This document shows positions 1 through 6,905 of a stretch of 64,000 nucleotides of DNA, piece by piece. The stretch covers positions 372,001 to 436,000 of the forward strand of contig NZ_JBCNKR010000005.1 in the NCBI RefSeq assembly GCF_039595935.1, in the 5' to 3' direction. A program made the translations under genes and the position numbers. The number at the start of each line of letters is the position of its first letter. Within the stretch, counting starts at the first letter, position 1. The notes beneath the pieces are model-generated. The model saw only the letters and a program-made list of their open reading frames with translations, was not told the DNA's origin and searched no databases. This DNA comes from Flavobacterium sp. Lineage in GTDB: Bacteria; Bacteroidota; Bacteroidia; Flavobacteriales; Flavobacteriaceae.

Positions 1-125
1 TTGTCAAGATTAAAATCTTTTTTTGAATCAATCATAAACCATTTATCATTGCTAAAAAAAACTTCTAGATTACTAAAAAGCTCTTTGTGCCAGCTTTTTT
101 CTGACAGAATTAAATATCTAAACAT
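1..125 (-). CDS. 5' fragment of a possible formyltransferase-like protein
   Basis: Only the first 41 codons lie in the window, because the gene runs off the left edge. The start is an ATG read on the minus strand at 125-123, 12 bases after the stop of the upstream acetyltransferase gene, so it is probably the next gene of the same operon. The visible N-terminus (MFRYLILSEKSW...) has a hydrophobic first strand followed by a charged helix. This resembles the N-terminus of formyltransferase-family proteins found in sugar-modification clusters, but 41 residues are too few to be sure. No catalytic motif is visible. It could equally be an unrelated small Rossmann-like protein. Confidence 0.4.
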   Translation of the reverse strand, partial: MFRYLILSEKSWHKELFSNLEVFFSNDKWFMIDSKKDFNLD

Positions 126-137
126 GATTAATTTAAA

Positions 138-596
138 TTAATATTCAAAAAATGCAAAATCCGGATCATTTATTAGTAATTGTTTAAATCCTAATTTAAT
201 AAACACCGAAGAAGATGCTTCATTATATTTTTTTACAGTAGCCTTAAATTTAAATGTTTTAAATTTTTTCAGTAAAAGGTTTACTATTTGTGTTCCAAGA
301 CCCTGGCCTCTATAATTGTAATCAATAGAATAATCAATATGCCATACGGAATCAATTTCATCTATTCGTATTTGCCCAAATGAATTATTTCCATCACTTA
401 AAATGAACATTTGCGTTTTGGAACTATTCATTTTTTTCTCAAACCAGATTATATGCTTTTCCCAAGTAATTGTATCCTGATTGATTGCATTTTTTCTAAC
501 ATGCATATCATTTGCCCAGTTAAATAATAACTTTGTATCATTTTCTTTAACTTCTCTTAAAAAAAGGATATCTTGTTTAATTATAAGATTTTGCAT
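138..596 (-). CDS. GNAT N-acetyltransferase, PseH-like
   Basis: This 152-residue protein has the GNAT fold. The acetyl-CoA pyrophosphate-binding motif is RGQGLG at residues 96-101, and the typical C-terminal segment (ASSSVFIKLGF) follows near residue 117. The N-terminal part (LLFNWAND, then VRKN) matches acetyltransferases that act on 4-amino sugars in pseudaminic and legionaminic acid pathways, either alone or fused to PseG. In context it probably N-acetylates the amine installed by the PseC-type transaminase encoded upstream. Its first 20 bases overlap the end of the preceding acetyltransferase gene, which suggests translational coupling. The substrate is inferred; the fold assignment is firm. 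Confidence 0.75.
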   Translation of the reverse strand: MQNLIIKQDILFLREVKENDTKLLFNWANDMHVRKNAINQDTITWEKHIIWFEKKMNSSKTQMFILSDGNNSFGQIRIDEIDSVWHIDYSIDYNYRGQGLGTQIVNLLLKKFKTFKFKATVKKYNEASSSVFIKLGFKQLLINDPDFAFFEY

Positions 597-1161
597 TTAT
601 AAATTTTGAATGAATAACTACATCAATGAATTTACCATCAAAAAAACAATGATTTTTTAAAACAGCTTCTTTCTGATATCCTTCAGTTTCGATAACCTCA
701 TACAAATGAGGTCTTAGATCAAATGCATAAGTATATATTTTGTAAAGATTTAATTCATTAAAAGCAACAATTTCAATTAATCTTAAATAATTTGACCAAT
801 ATTTTTTGAAATTATCCTTCTGTAACTTAGTATTCATCACAAAAGATATCTCTGCATTTTTATCAATCCAATTAATATGAACCAAGCCTCCATAACCTAT
901 ACATATATCATTCTCCAAAAAAGAAAATAAAATCTGTCTCGGCCTTTCCTGATTAAAAAGATTAGCTATAACATCATCAAAATAGTGATCTTGATCTTCA
1001 ATTGTAAGTGGCTTATCCTGACGTAAATGATAAATTTGTTCGTTCCGCCAATTCATTATTTCAAGTCGATCTTCATAACGAATCGGTATAATTTTAAAAT
1101 TATCTAAACTGAAAAAAGATTTTTCCAGACAGACATACTTAGCTCCTTTTTTAAACATCAC
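577..1161 (-). CDS. GNAT-family acetyltransferase (second, divergent)
   Basis: This 194-residue protein has the layout of RimJ/WecD-type GNAT acetyltransferases: an N-terminal IPIRYEDRLEIMNWRNE segment, the central strand pair IGYGGLVHI (about residues 88-96) and AEISFVM (103-109), and a C-terminal EGYQKEAVLKNH segment. The usual Q/RxxGxG/A pyrophosphate loop is degenerate, with QKDNFKKYW in its place, so the cofactor site may be altered. It lies 46 bases after the cytidylyltransferase gene and overlaps the next acetyltransferase gene by 20 bases. Two adjacent acetyltransferases suggest a di-N-acylated nonulosonic acid or an extra O/N-acyl group. The exact acceptor cannot be read from the sequence. 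Confidence 0.65.
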   Translation of the reverse strand: MMFKKGAKYVCLEKSFFSLDNFKIIPIRYEDRLEIMNWRNEQIYHLRQDKPLTIEDQDHYFDDVIANLFNQERPRQILFSFLENDICIGYGGLVHINWIDKNAEISFVMNTKLQKDNFKKYWSNYLRLIEIVAFNELNLYKIYTYAFDLRPHLYEVIETEGYQKEAVLKNHCFFDGKFIDVVIHSKFINAKSYN

Positions 1162-1207
1162 AATAATTTATTTTCAACTTTAATATTTTGTTAAATAGTA
1201 ATAAATT

Positions 1208-2056
1208 TTAAGATTCTAAATGTTTTTTTAAAATTTCTGAAGCATTTTTTAATTCAAACTGATCTAATAAGTAATGCGCTTCCTTAATTTCCAGATTAAT
1301 TGTCGGGAATTGTCTCTTTTGAAAATTAAAAGAATTAGATTCAAATAACCATGGAAATTTTGAATAAGTAACCTTAATTAGTTCAATACCTCTTAAACCA
1401 ACATTATTATTTATCTGAGAAAAAATAGATGATAGTAGCGTATAATCTGAGGAGTAATCAACCGTAAGTCTAAAATCTTTAAAAATCTCTTCACAACTCA
1501 CCACATACTCCCCCTTTTTAAATTGAGAGTTATTTTTTATAAATAGAGTAACATGTTCTCTATCTGAATCATTTAAATTACAATTTTCAAGAGAAATCAG
1601 AGCATCTGGTGCTATTACTTCAAAATTCATTCCAATTGGCAACCCAACTGTATTTGTATAATCATTATTATTAAAAAAATGATATTTTATAGTATCATCT
1701 AATATTTTAATATCAATTACTGGATTATCTGCAGTTAGCCTTACAACACAATTATAATTATCTCTTTTGGCGATAGAAATAAACCTGCTTAAGACATCCT
1801 CTTCATTACCTCTAAAAATTTCTACTTTGTTTTTTTTACAAAATGCTTCCAATATATCATTTTCAGTATTTGTAGAACTAGCAACTATGATTTTATTATC
1901 GAATTCTGAAAAATTTAATTCATCTAGTATCCATGACAATAACGTCTTATCACCACCTAAAGGAATCGGTAATAAAATTTTACCAGGCAATCTTGTAGAT
2001 TTCATTCTTGCCTGTATAATAAAGGCAATTTTTTTATTTGATTGTCCACCCTCCAT
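1208..2056 (-). CDS. SpsF/NeuA-like cytidylyltransferase
   Basis: This protein of 282 residues belongs to the SpsF/CMP-sugar nucleotidyltransferase family. The nucleotide-binding signature QARMKSTRLPGK lies at residues 15-26, FRGNEEDVLSRF at about 81-92, and the metal/CTP motif RLTADNPVID at 106-115. It is expected to activate a nonulosonic acid as its CMP derivative, the last cytoplasmic step before glycosyl transfer. The start at 2056 overlaps the 3' end of the SDR gene by 23 bases and is the only ATG ahead of the conserved N-terminus, so translational coupling is likely. SpsF types replace PseF in some pathways. Whether the sugar is pseudaminic, legionaminic or another acid is unresolved. 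Confidence 0.8.
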   Translation of the reverse strand: MEGGQSNKKIAFIIQARMKSTRLPGKILLPIPLGGDKTLLSWILDELNFSEFDNKIIVASSTNTENDILEAFCKKNKVEIFRGNEEDVLSRFISIAKRDNYNCVVRLTADNPVIDIKILDDTIKYHFFNNNDYTNTVGLPIGMNFEVIAPDALISLENCNLNDSDREHVTLFIKNNSQFKKGEYVVSCEEIFKDFRLTVDYSSDYTLLSSIFSQINNNVGLRGIELIKVTYSKFPWLFESNSFNFQKRQFPTINLEIKEAHYLLDQFELKNASEILKKHLES

Positions 2057-2810
2057 CTATAATGATATTTTGTCCTGTTATAAAATCTGACATTTCAGAA
2101 GATAGAAAAACAAAAGCCCCTGCAAGATCTTCTGGTTTTCCTATTCGCTTTAAAGAAGTTTTATTTTCAAGTTTTTTTATAAACATTTCTGATTTTTGAA
2201 CTTCTAAAGAAGGGAATGGTCCTGGAGTAACTGAATTAACATTTATTCCTAAATTACCTAAAAAACTAGCATAATATTTAGTCAATTGTATAATTCCAGC
2301 TTTTGCTGCCCCATAATGTGGTGGGTTTAAAAATTGCTCAAAATCATCATATACATCAAATTGCGGAGCAACTAAACCATACATTGAAGATACATTAATA
2401 ATTTTCCCTCCTTTAGTTTTAAAATAAGGTATAATCTCCCTTATACATCTAAAAACACTACTCAAAGTTCCATCTATACCAGTACTCCATTCATCATCTG
2501 TCATATCTTCTGGAGATTTTCCTTTACTATAAAACGCATTATTTATAAGTACGTCTATTTTATTGTTTTTTTCAAAAATATTTTTAAAAGTAATTTTTAT
2601 ATCTTCTGTACTAGAGATATCACAATACTCAAAAAAAAGACTATCCTTATGACTATCTCCAAAACAATTCAAAAATTTATTCTTATCACGACCTAACACA
2701 TATACTTTAGCGCCATGATACAATAAACTTTCTGTAATAGCTTTTCCTAAATACCCATAACCTCCAGTTATCAGTATAACTTTTTTATCTAAATTAAATG
2801 TTTTAATCAT
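2034..2810 (-). CDS. SDR-family oxidoreductase in nonulosonate cluster (PtmA-like)
   Basis: This is a classical 258-residue short-chain dehydrogenase/reductase. The cofactor motif TGGYGYLG is at residues 15-22, NNA at 90-92, catalytic Ser at 141-142, and YxxxK at Y166/K170. The PG motif is near 196-198 and the C-terminal GQNIIIDGGW is typical. The stretch between the catalytic Ser and Tyr is longer than usual (about 24 residues) and includes an acidic aromatic segment. It resembles PtmA-type reductases from legionaminic acid clusters. It starts on the base where the aldo/keto reductase gene ends and overlaps the cytidylyltransferase, so these genes form one translational unit. The specific reaction is not known. 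Confidence 0.75.
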   Translation of the reverse strand: MIKTFNLDKKVILITGGYGYLGKAITESLLYHGAKVYVLGRDKNKFLNCFGDSHKDSLFFEYCDISSTEDIKITFKNIFEKNNKIDVLINNAFYSKGKSPEDMTDDEWSTGIDGTLSSVFRCIREIIPYFKTKGGKIINVSSMYGLVAPQFDVYDDFEQFLNPPHYGAAKAGIIQLTKYYASFLGNLGINVNSVTPGPFPSLEVQKSEMFIKKLENKTSLKRIGKPEDLAGAFVFLSSEMSDFITGQNIIIDGGWTIK

Positions 2811-3655
2811 TATGACATTTTAGGCCAATTCGATGGCATTAAAATTTGATCAGTAAAATCGAAATCCTGATCTGGAAGATTTCTACTAAGATCGATATTT
2901 TTTAAGTTATCCTTAAGCTGTTTTTCATCATTAACTCCCATAATTACAGTATCAATAAAGTCCAAAGACAAAACATATTTTAATAGTGATTTGGACAAAT
3001 CTTGTCCTAAATCTAACTGAAGACTTTTTATTATTTCTTTTGTGTCATCAAAAAAAGACGGAAGTTTTTGAACATCAGTAAAAAAAAGACCTTGTAAAAA
3101 TACAGAACGAGTATGTATTTCACACCCCATATTTTTTAATGCAATCAAACTATCCTTAAACCTATTATCAAAATAATTATACGGAACTTGTACTAAATCT
3201 GGGGTATAGCCTTTTTCTAATAGCTTATCTATTTCCTGAGGGCTATTCAATGAAAAACCTATTTTCTCAACTTTTTTATTACTTTTTAAAAACTGTAACT
3301 CCTCCCATAATGTTGGATTATTGAGTAATGATAATGGTCGATGTGATAAATATCCATAAATTGAATTTAGTTTCAAATTTGCTAAACTTTTATCAAATTC
3401 ATTTTGGATATTTTTTTCAGAAATAAATTTTGATACAATCTTAAACTTAGTGAGATCATTATCCCCCAATACTTTTTCCGCATTTCCATATGCTGATGCA
3501 GTATCAATTATAGATATATCATATTTTTTTGCCGTTCGCAAAACATTTAAAACCTCATTTTGAGAAGTTTGACCTGTTAAATTTGATACTCCATATTGCA
3601 TACCAAATTGAACTGATCCTAATCCTATTTTATTTAACGGAATCATAAAATGCAA
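2810..3655 (-). CDS. Aldo/keto reductase in nonulosonate cluster
   Basis: This protein of 281 residues is a single-domain aldo/keto reductase. The catalytic tetrad is visible: D51 and Y56 in DTASAYG, K76 in IVSKF, and H105 in YLSHRP. The C-terminal NADP-binding region includes IMGVNDEKQLKDNL. Proteins of this type often accompany PseB/PseC in Bacteroidetes surface-sugar loci, where they probably reduce a keto-sugar intermediate, but the reaction is not established here. The start overlaps the pseC 3' end by 26 bases. A second Met nine bases downstream (M4, just before IPLNKIGLG) would also overlap and is equally possible. Confidence 0.75.
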   Translation of the reverse strand: MHFMIPLNKIGLGSVQFGMQYGVSNLTGQTSQNEVLNVLRTAKKYDISIIDTASAYGNAEKVLGDNDLTKFKIVSKFISEKNIQNEFDKSLANLKLNSIYGYLSHRPLSLLNNPTLWEELQFLKSNKKVEKIGFSLNSPQEIDKLLEKGYTPDLVQVPYNYFDNRFKDSLIALKNMGCEIHTRSVFLQGLFFTDVQKLPSFFDDTKEIIKSLQLDLGQDLSKSLLKYVLSLDFIDTVIMGVNDEKQLKDNLKNIDLSRNLPDQDFDFTDQILMPSNWPKMS

Positions 3656-4790
3656 TTACTTTATCTATAACAAAATTTTGCTCTTCAATTGTTAAGGTAG
3701 GATACATCGGTAAACTTATGCATTTTGAATAATAGTTTTCAGAGATACTCAAATCAGTATCATTATTATATCCTATTTTTTTATAATAAGGTAATTGGTG
3801 AACTGGAATATAATGGATTTGGGCATAAATTTTATTTTGATGCAAATAATCATAAAGCCCTTTTCGATCTTCAACTTCTATTACAAAAAGATGATGCGCA
3901 TTTAAAAAATTATCTGGTAAACTTTGAAATTTAATCTTTCCTTCAAAAGCTTTTTTATATCTTTTTGAAATCTCATTTCTCACTTCGACACCTTTCTCAT
4001 TTCTTGATAATTGTGAGATTCCTAGTGCCGCCTGAAAATCAGTTATTCTATAATTATAACCTAATGTCTGCATTTCGTAAAACCATCCACCTTGATTTTC
4101 TGACATATTTTCTTTTGTTATTCCATGAGAACGTAAAAGGAATAATTTTTTATAAACTTCTTCAGAATTCGTAGTGACCATTCCGCCTTCTCCACAAGCG
4201 ATATGCTTAACTGGATGAAATGAAAAAACAGCTGCATCAGCATATACTCCATTACCACAAAATTGTTTTTGATTTTTAGAATCAATAAAATATCCACCTG
4301 GAGCATGACAAGCATCTTCCAAGATCCAAAGTCCATGATCATCTGCTAATTTTCTAAACGCTTCTAAGTTTACTGGTAATCCCGCAAAATCTACAGGAAT
4401 TATTCCTTTAAAGAAACCTTTAGGTTTACTTTCTATTAGTTCTCGTGTTTTATCAAGTGATAAAAGATAAGTATCTTGATCTATATCAGCAAACCAAACT
4501 TCAGCTCCTACAAAACGCGCGCAATTAGCTGAAGCTGCAAAAGTAATTGGAGTTGTGATTACTCTATCTCCTTCTACCAACCCTAATGCCATAACACCAA
4601 TATGTAACCCAGCTGTTGCATTATTAACCGCTACAGCATATTTTGCACCAACAGATTTTGCAAACTTCTCTTCAAATTCTTTTATTTTCGGGCCTTGCGT
4701 TAAAAAATCAGATTTTAAAGTTTCAATTACAACTTTAATATCTTCATCTGTTATATCTTGTCTTCCGTAGGGAATAATTTTATTTTCCAT
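3630..4790 (-). CDS. pseC: UDP-4-keto-6-deoxy-HexNAc 4-aminotransferase (PseC)
   Basis: This 386-residue PLP-dependent DegT/DnrJ/EryC1 aminotransferase closely resembles PseC. The N-terminus (IPYGRQDI, then SDFLTQGP) is typical, EDACHAPGG carries the PLP-contacting Asp (D159), and FSFHPVKHI carries the Schiff-base lysine K195. PseC transfers an amino group from glutamate to C4 of the keto-sugar made by PseB, giving UDP-4-amino-4,6-dideoxy-N-acetyl-beta-L-altrosamine. It starts one base inside the pseB stop codon, so the two are translationally coupled. The pairing with an inverting PseB-type dehydratase favours a pseudaminic rather than legionaminic route. Confidence 0.9.
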   Translation of the reverse strand: MENKIIPYGRQDITDEDIKVVIETLKSDFLTQGPKIKEFEEKFAKSVGAKYAVAVNNATAGLHIGVMALGLVEGDRVITTPITFAASANCARFVGAEVWFADIDQDTYLLSLDKTRELIESKPKGFFKGIIPVDFAGLPVNLEAFRKLADDHGLWILEDACHAPGGYFIDSKNQKQFCGNGVYADAAVFSFHPVKHIACGEGGMVTTNSEEVYKKLFLLRSHGITKENMSENQGGWFYEMQTLGYNYRITDFQAALGISQLSRNEKGVEVRNEISKRYKKAFEGKIKFQSLPDNFLNAHHLFVIEVEDRKGLYDYLHQNKIYAQIHYIPVHQLPYYKKIGYNNDTDLSISENYYSKCISLPMYPTLTIEEQNFVIDKVIAFYDSVK

Positions 4791-5800
4791 TATACTTCAA
4801 AATTAGCATCAACATGTTCTTTTATTAAAGTTCTTAGCGTATCAACGGTTTCCCAATCCTCATTTGAACCAGAATTGTAATTAAACCCTTCCTCAACTTT
4901 CTTTGCATTAAAATGATTTAAATATTGCTCTAATTTAAAATTAGGAATTGAAGGTAATATTGTATAATATTTACCTAAGTCATAAGTGTAAAAAGAATCA
5001 GACGCAGTAATCATTTCTTCATGAATTTTTTCGCCCGGTCGAATTCCTATTACTTCAATTGGACAAAGCGGAGCAATTGCTTCAGCAACATCAGTAATTT
5101 TATAAGATGGTATTTTAGGAATAAAAATTTCTCCACCCCATGCATGTTCCATTGCATGCATAACCATATCTACTCCTCCCTGAAGAGAGATATTAAAACG
5201 AGTCATTGCAATATCAGTTATTGGTAATTTACCTTCTTTCTTTTTATTAATAAAAAACGGAATTACAGATCCATTAGATCCCATTACGTTTCCATATCTA
5301 ACTACTGAAAATTTTATAGGATTAAATCCCTTTATATTGTTTGCTGCAACAAATAACTTATCAGAGGTCAATTTTGTAGCTCCATAAAGATTAATTGGCG
5401 CACAAGCTTTATCAGTTGATAAAGCGACAACATTTTTCACATTGGTTTGCATTGCTGCATGAATAACATTCTGAGCACCTCCTATATTTGTTTTTATGCA
5501 TTCATCAGGATTATATTCAGCCAGATGCACATGTTTCATAGCTGCTGCATGGATCACATAATCTACTCCTTGAAAAGCTCTTACTAATCTTTGTTCATCT
5601 CTAACGTCACCCAAAAAAAATCGAATCTGAGGATAGCTGCTTAATGGATATTCCTGAGCCATTTGAAATTGTTTTTGCTCATCTCTAGAGAATATAATTA
5701 CTTTTTTAACTAATGGGTAAGTACTAAAAATATGTTTTGTTAGTGCTTTACCAAGAGATCCTGTTCCTCCTGTTATTAAAATTGTTTTATTGTTCAACAT
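4790..5800 (-). CDS. pseB: UDP-GlcNAc 4,6-dehydratase, inverting (PseB)
   Basis: The 336-residue protein is an extended SDR of the PseB/FlaA1 type. It has the Rossmann motif TGGTGSLG at residues 10-17, the family signature STDKACAPINLYGATK with D130/K131 and Y139xxxK143, and HAAAMKHV near residues 84-91. PseB dehydrates UDP-GlcNAc and inverts C5, feeding the 4-keto sugar to PseC. It begins the tightly overlapping nonulosonate module, 32 bases after the Wzz gene. Length and motifs match the family and nothing looks damaged. Flagellin glycosylation is not expected in a flavobacterium, so the sugar probably goes to LPS, capsule or surface glycoproteins. Confidence 0.92.
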   Translation of the reverse strand: MLNNKTILITGGTGSLGKALTKHIFSTYPLVKKVIIFSRDEQKQFQMAQEYPLSSYPQIRFFLGDVRDEQRLVRAFQGVDYVIHAAAMKHVHLAEYNPDECIKTNIGGAQNVIHAAMQTNVKNVVALSTDKACAPINLYGATKLTSDKLFVAANNIKGFNPIKFSVVRYGNVMGSNGSVIPFFINKKKEGKLPITDIAMTRFNISLQGGVDMVMHAMEHAWGGEIFIPKIPSYKITDVAEAIAPLCPIEVIGIRPGEKIHEEMITASDSFYTYDLGKYYTILPSIPNFKLEQYLNHFNAKKVEEGFNYNSGSNEDWETVDTLRTLIKEHVDANFEV

Positions 5801-5832
5801 ATAATAGTTGTTATAAATATTAAAAAAAAGAT

Positions 5833-6900
5833 TTAAATTAATCGTTTAACTATACGTTTAATAATTAAATAAATCAACATTAAAAAACCTCCTAAAAAAC
5901 CTCCAAAGATTATACCTTTTGCTTTACCAAAGCGTTCTTTAAACAATGGCAATATAGGCTTATCTATTACTTGAATAAGGGGAGTTTCTCTACGCAAAGT
6001 AACTTTTGCTAATTCTGTTTGTTTTACCAGTTCTGTAAGGATAGCTGTATTAGCCTGAACATCTACCTGTCTTCGAACTGATGGCGCTTTCCGAACATTA
6101 AGAGCAGGATTTAAGTTAAAAGTATTATCATTAGCTACAGCAACACCCGTAATTGCCCCATTAAGCTCACTTCGAATAGAATCAGTTTGTCTTTGAAGTA
6201 TATTCATGTTTAATCTGGCTTTTTTGCTTTTGGTATCTATGTAAAAATTTCCAACTTGTTGAACCAACCCTTCACAAAAATATTTTGAAAAAAGCTCATC
6301 GCTTGAAGAAACTTCAACAGTGATGATTGATATTTTTTTATCTTTTTGATCAACACTTAATCCCCCTTTTGATAATCTGTCAAAAATAATCCCTAAAATA
6401 CTATCTTGAACACGATTAAAATTTTGACGCTGTGAATTAGGTAAAAACTGAATCTTTTTTAATTTCAAATCTTTATCCCATTTTTCTCTCCAGTCATTAT
6501 TTTTAATATACATCTCAGCCAAAGAAATAGTCTTACCATCTACAGTAACAGGTGATAAAAGTGTTTTTTCAACCATATATCTTGATTTAAACAGCTCAGT
6601 TAAATTACTCCCAGAAAACATTCCCCCACCACTTCCGCCTAAATCTAATCCAAGTGTACTAGCCAAGCCTAATGCTCCACCAAATCCTCCTCCAGCTTTT
6701 TCATCTTCTAGAGCAAAGGATAATTTGGCCGTATAAATTGGCTTTTTTATTAGTGAGTAACCAATTCCTAAAAATGCTCCTAATATTCCTGCCAGCATTA
6801 TAATTTTCCATTTAGAAAATAGATAGGCTGTCCATTCTTTTAATTTTATAATTAATTCTTTCAATGAAATTTCATCATTTTCAAAAGCAATATTATCCAT
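5833..6900 (-). CDS. Wzz-type chain-length / polysaccharide co-polymerase (no kinase domain)
   Basis: The 355-residue protein has the Wzz layout: a short cytoplasmic N-terminus, a membrane segment at about residues 31-51, a periplasmic region with coiled-coil character in its middle, and a C-terminal membrane segment near 329-349 ending in basic residues. A glycine-rich stretch (about 69-93) follows the first strand of the periplasmic domain, as in many Bacteroidetes homologues. No Walker motifs or tyrosine tail are present, so it lacks the kinase domain of the Wzc protein encoded at 15946-18396. It sits five bases after the large SLBB exporter gene and probably works with it in O-antigen or capsule length control. 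Confidence 0.82.
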   Translation of the reverse strand: MDNIAFENDEISLKELIIKLKEWTAYLFSKWKIIMLAGILGAFLGIGYSLIKKPIYTAKLSFALEDEKAGGGFGGALGLASTLGLDLGGSGGGMFSGSNLTELFKSRYMVEKTLLSPVTVDGKTISLAEMYIKNNDWREKWDKDLKLKKIQFLPNSQRQNFNRVQDSILGIIFDRLSKGGLSVDQKDKKISIITVEVSSSDELFSKYFCEGLVQQVGNFYIDTKSKKARLNMNILQRQTDSIRSELNGAITGVAVANDNTFNLNPALNVRKAPSVRRQVDVQANTAILTELVKQTELAKVTLRRETPLIQVIDKPILPLFKERFGKAKGIIFGGFLGGFLMLIYLIIKRIVKRLI

Positions 6901-6905
6901 TTAAT

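Noticed and set aside
3725..4342. Several 60-75 codon frames inside pseC on either strand
   Set aside because: They lie wholly within a well-supported gene in other frames and lack recognisable protein features.
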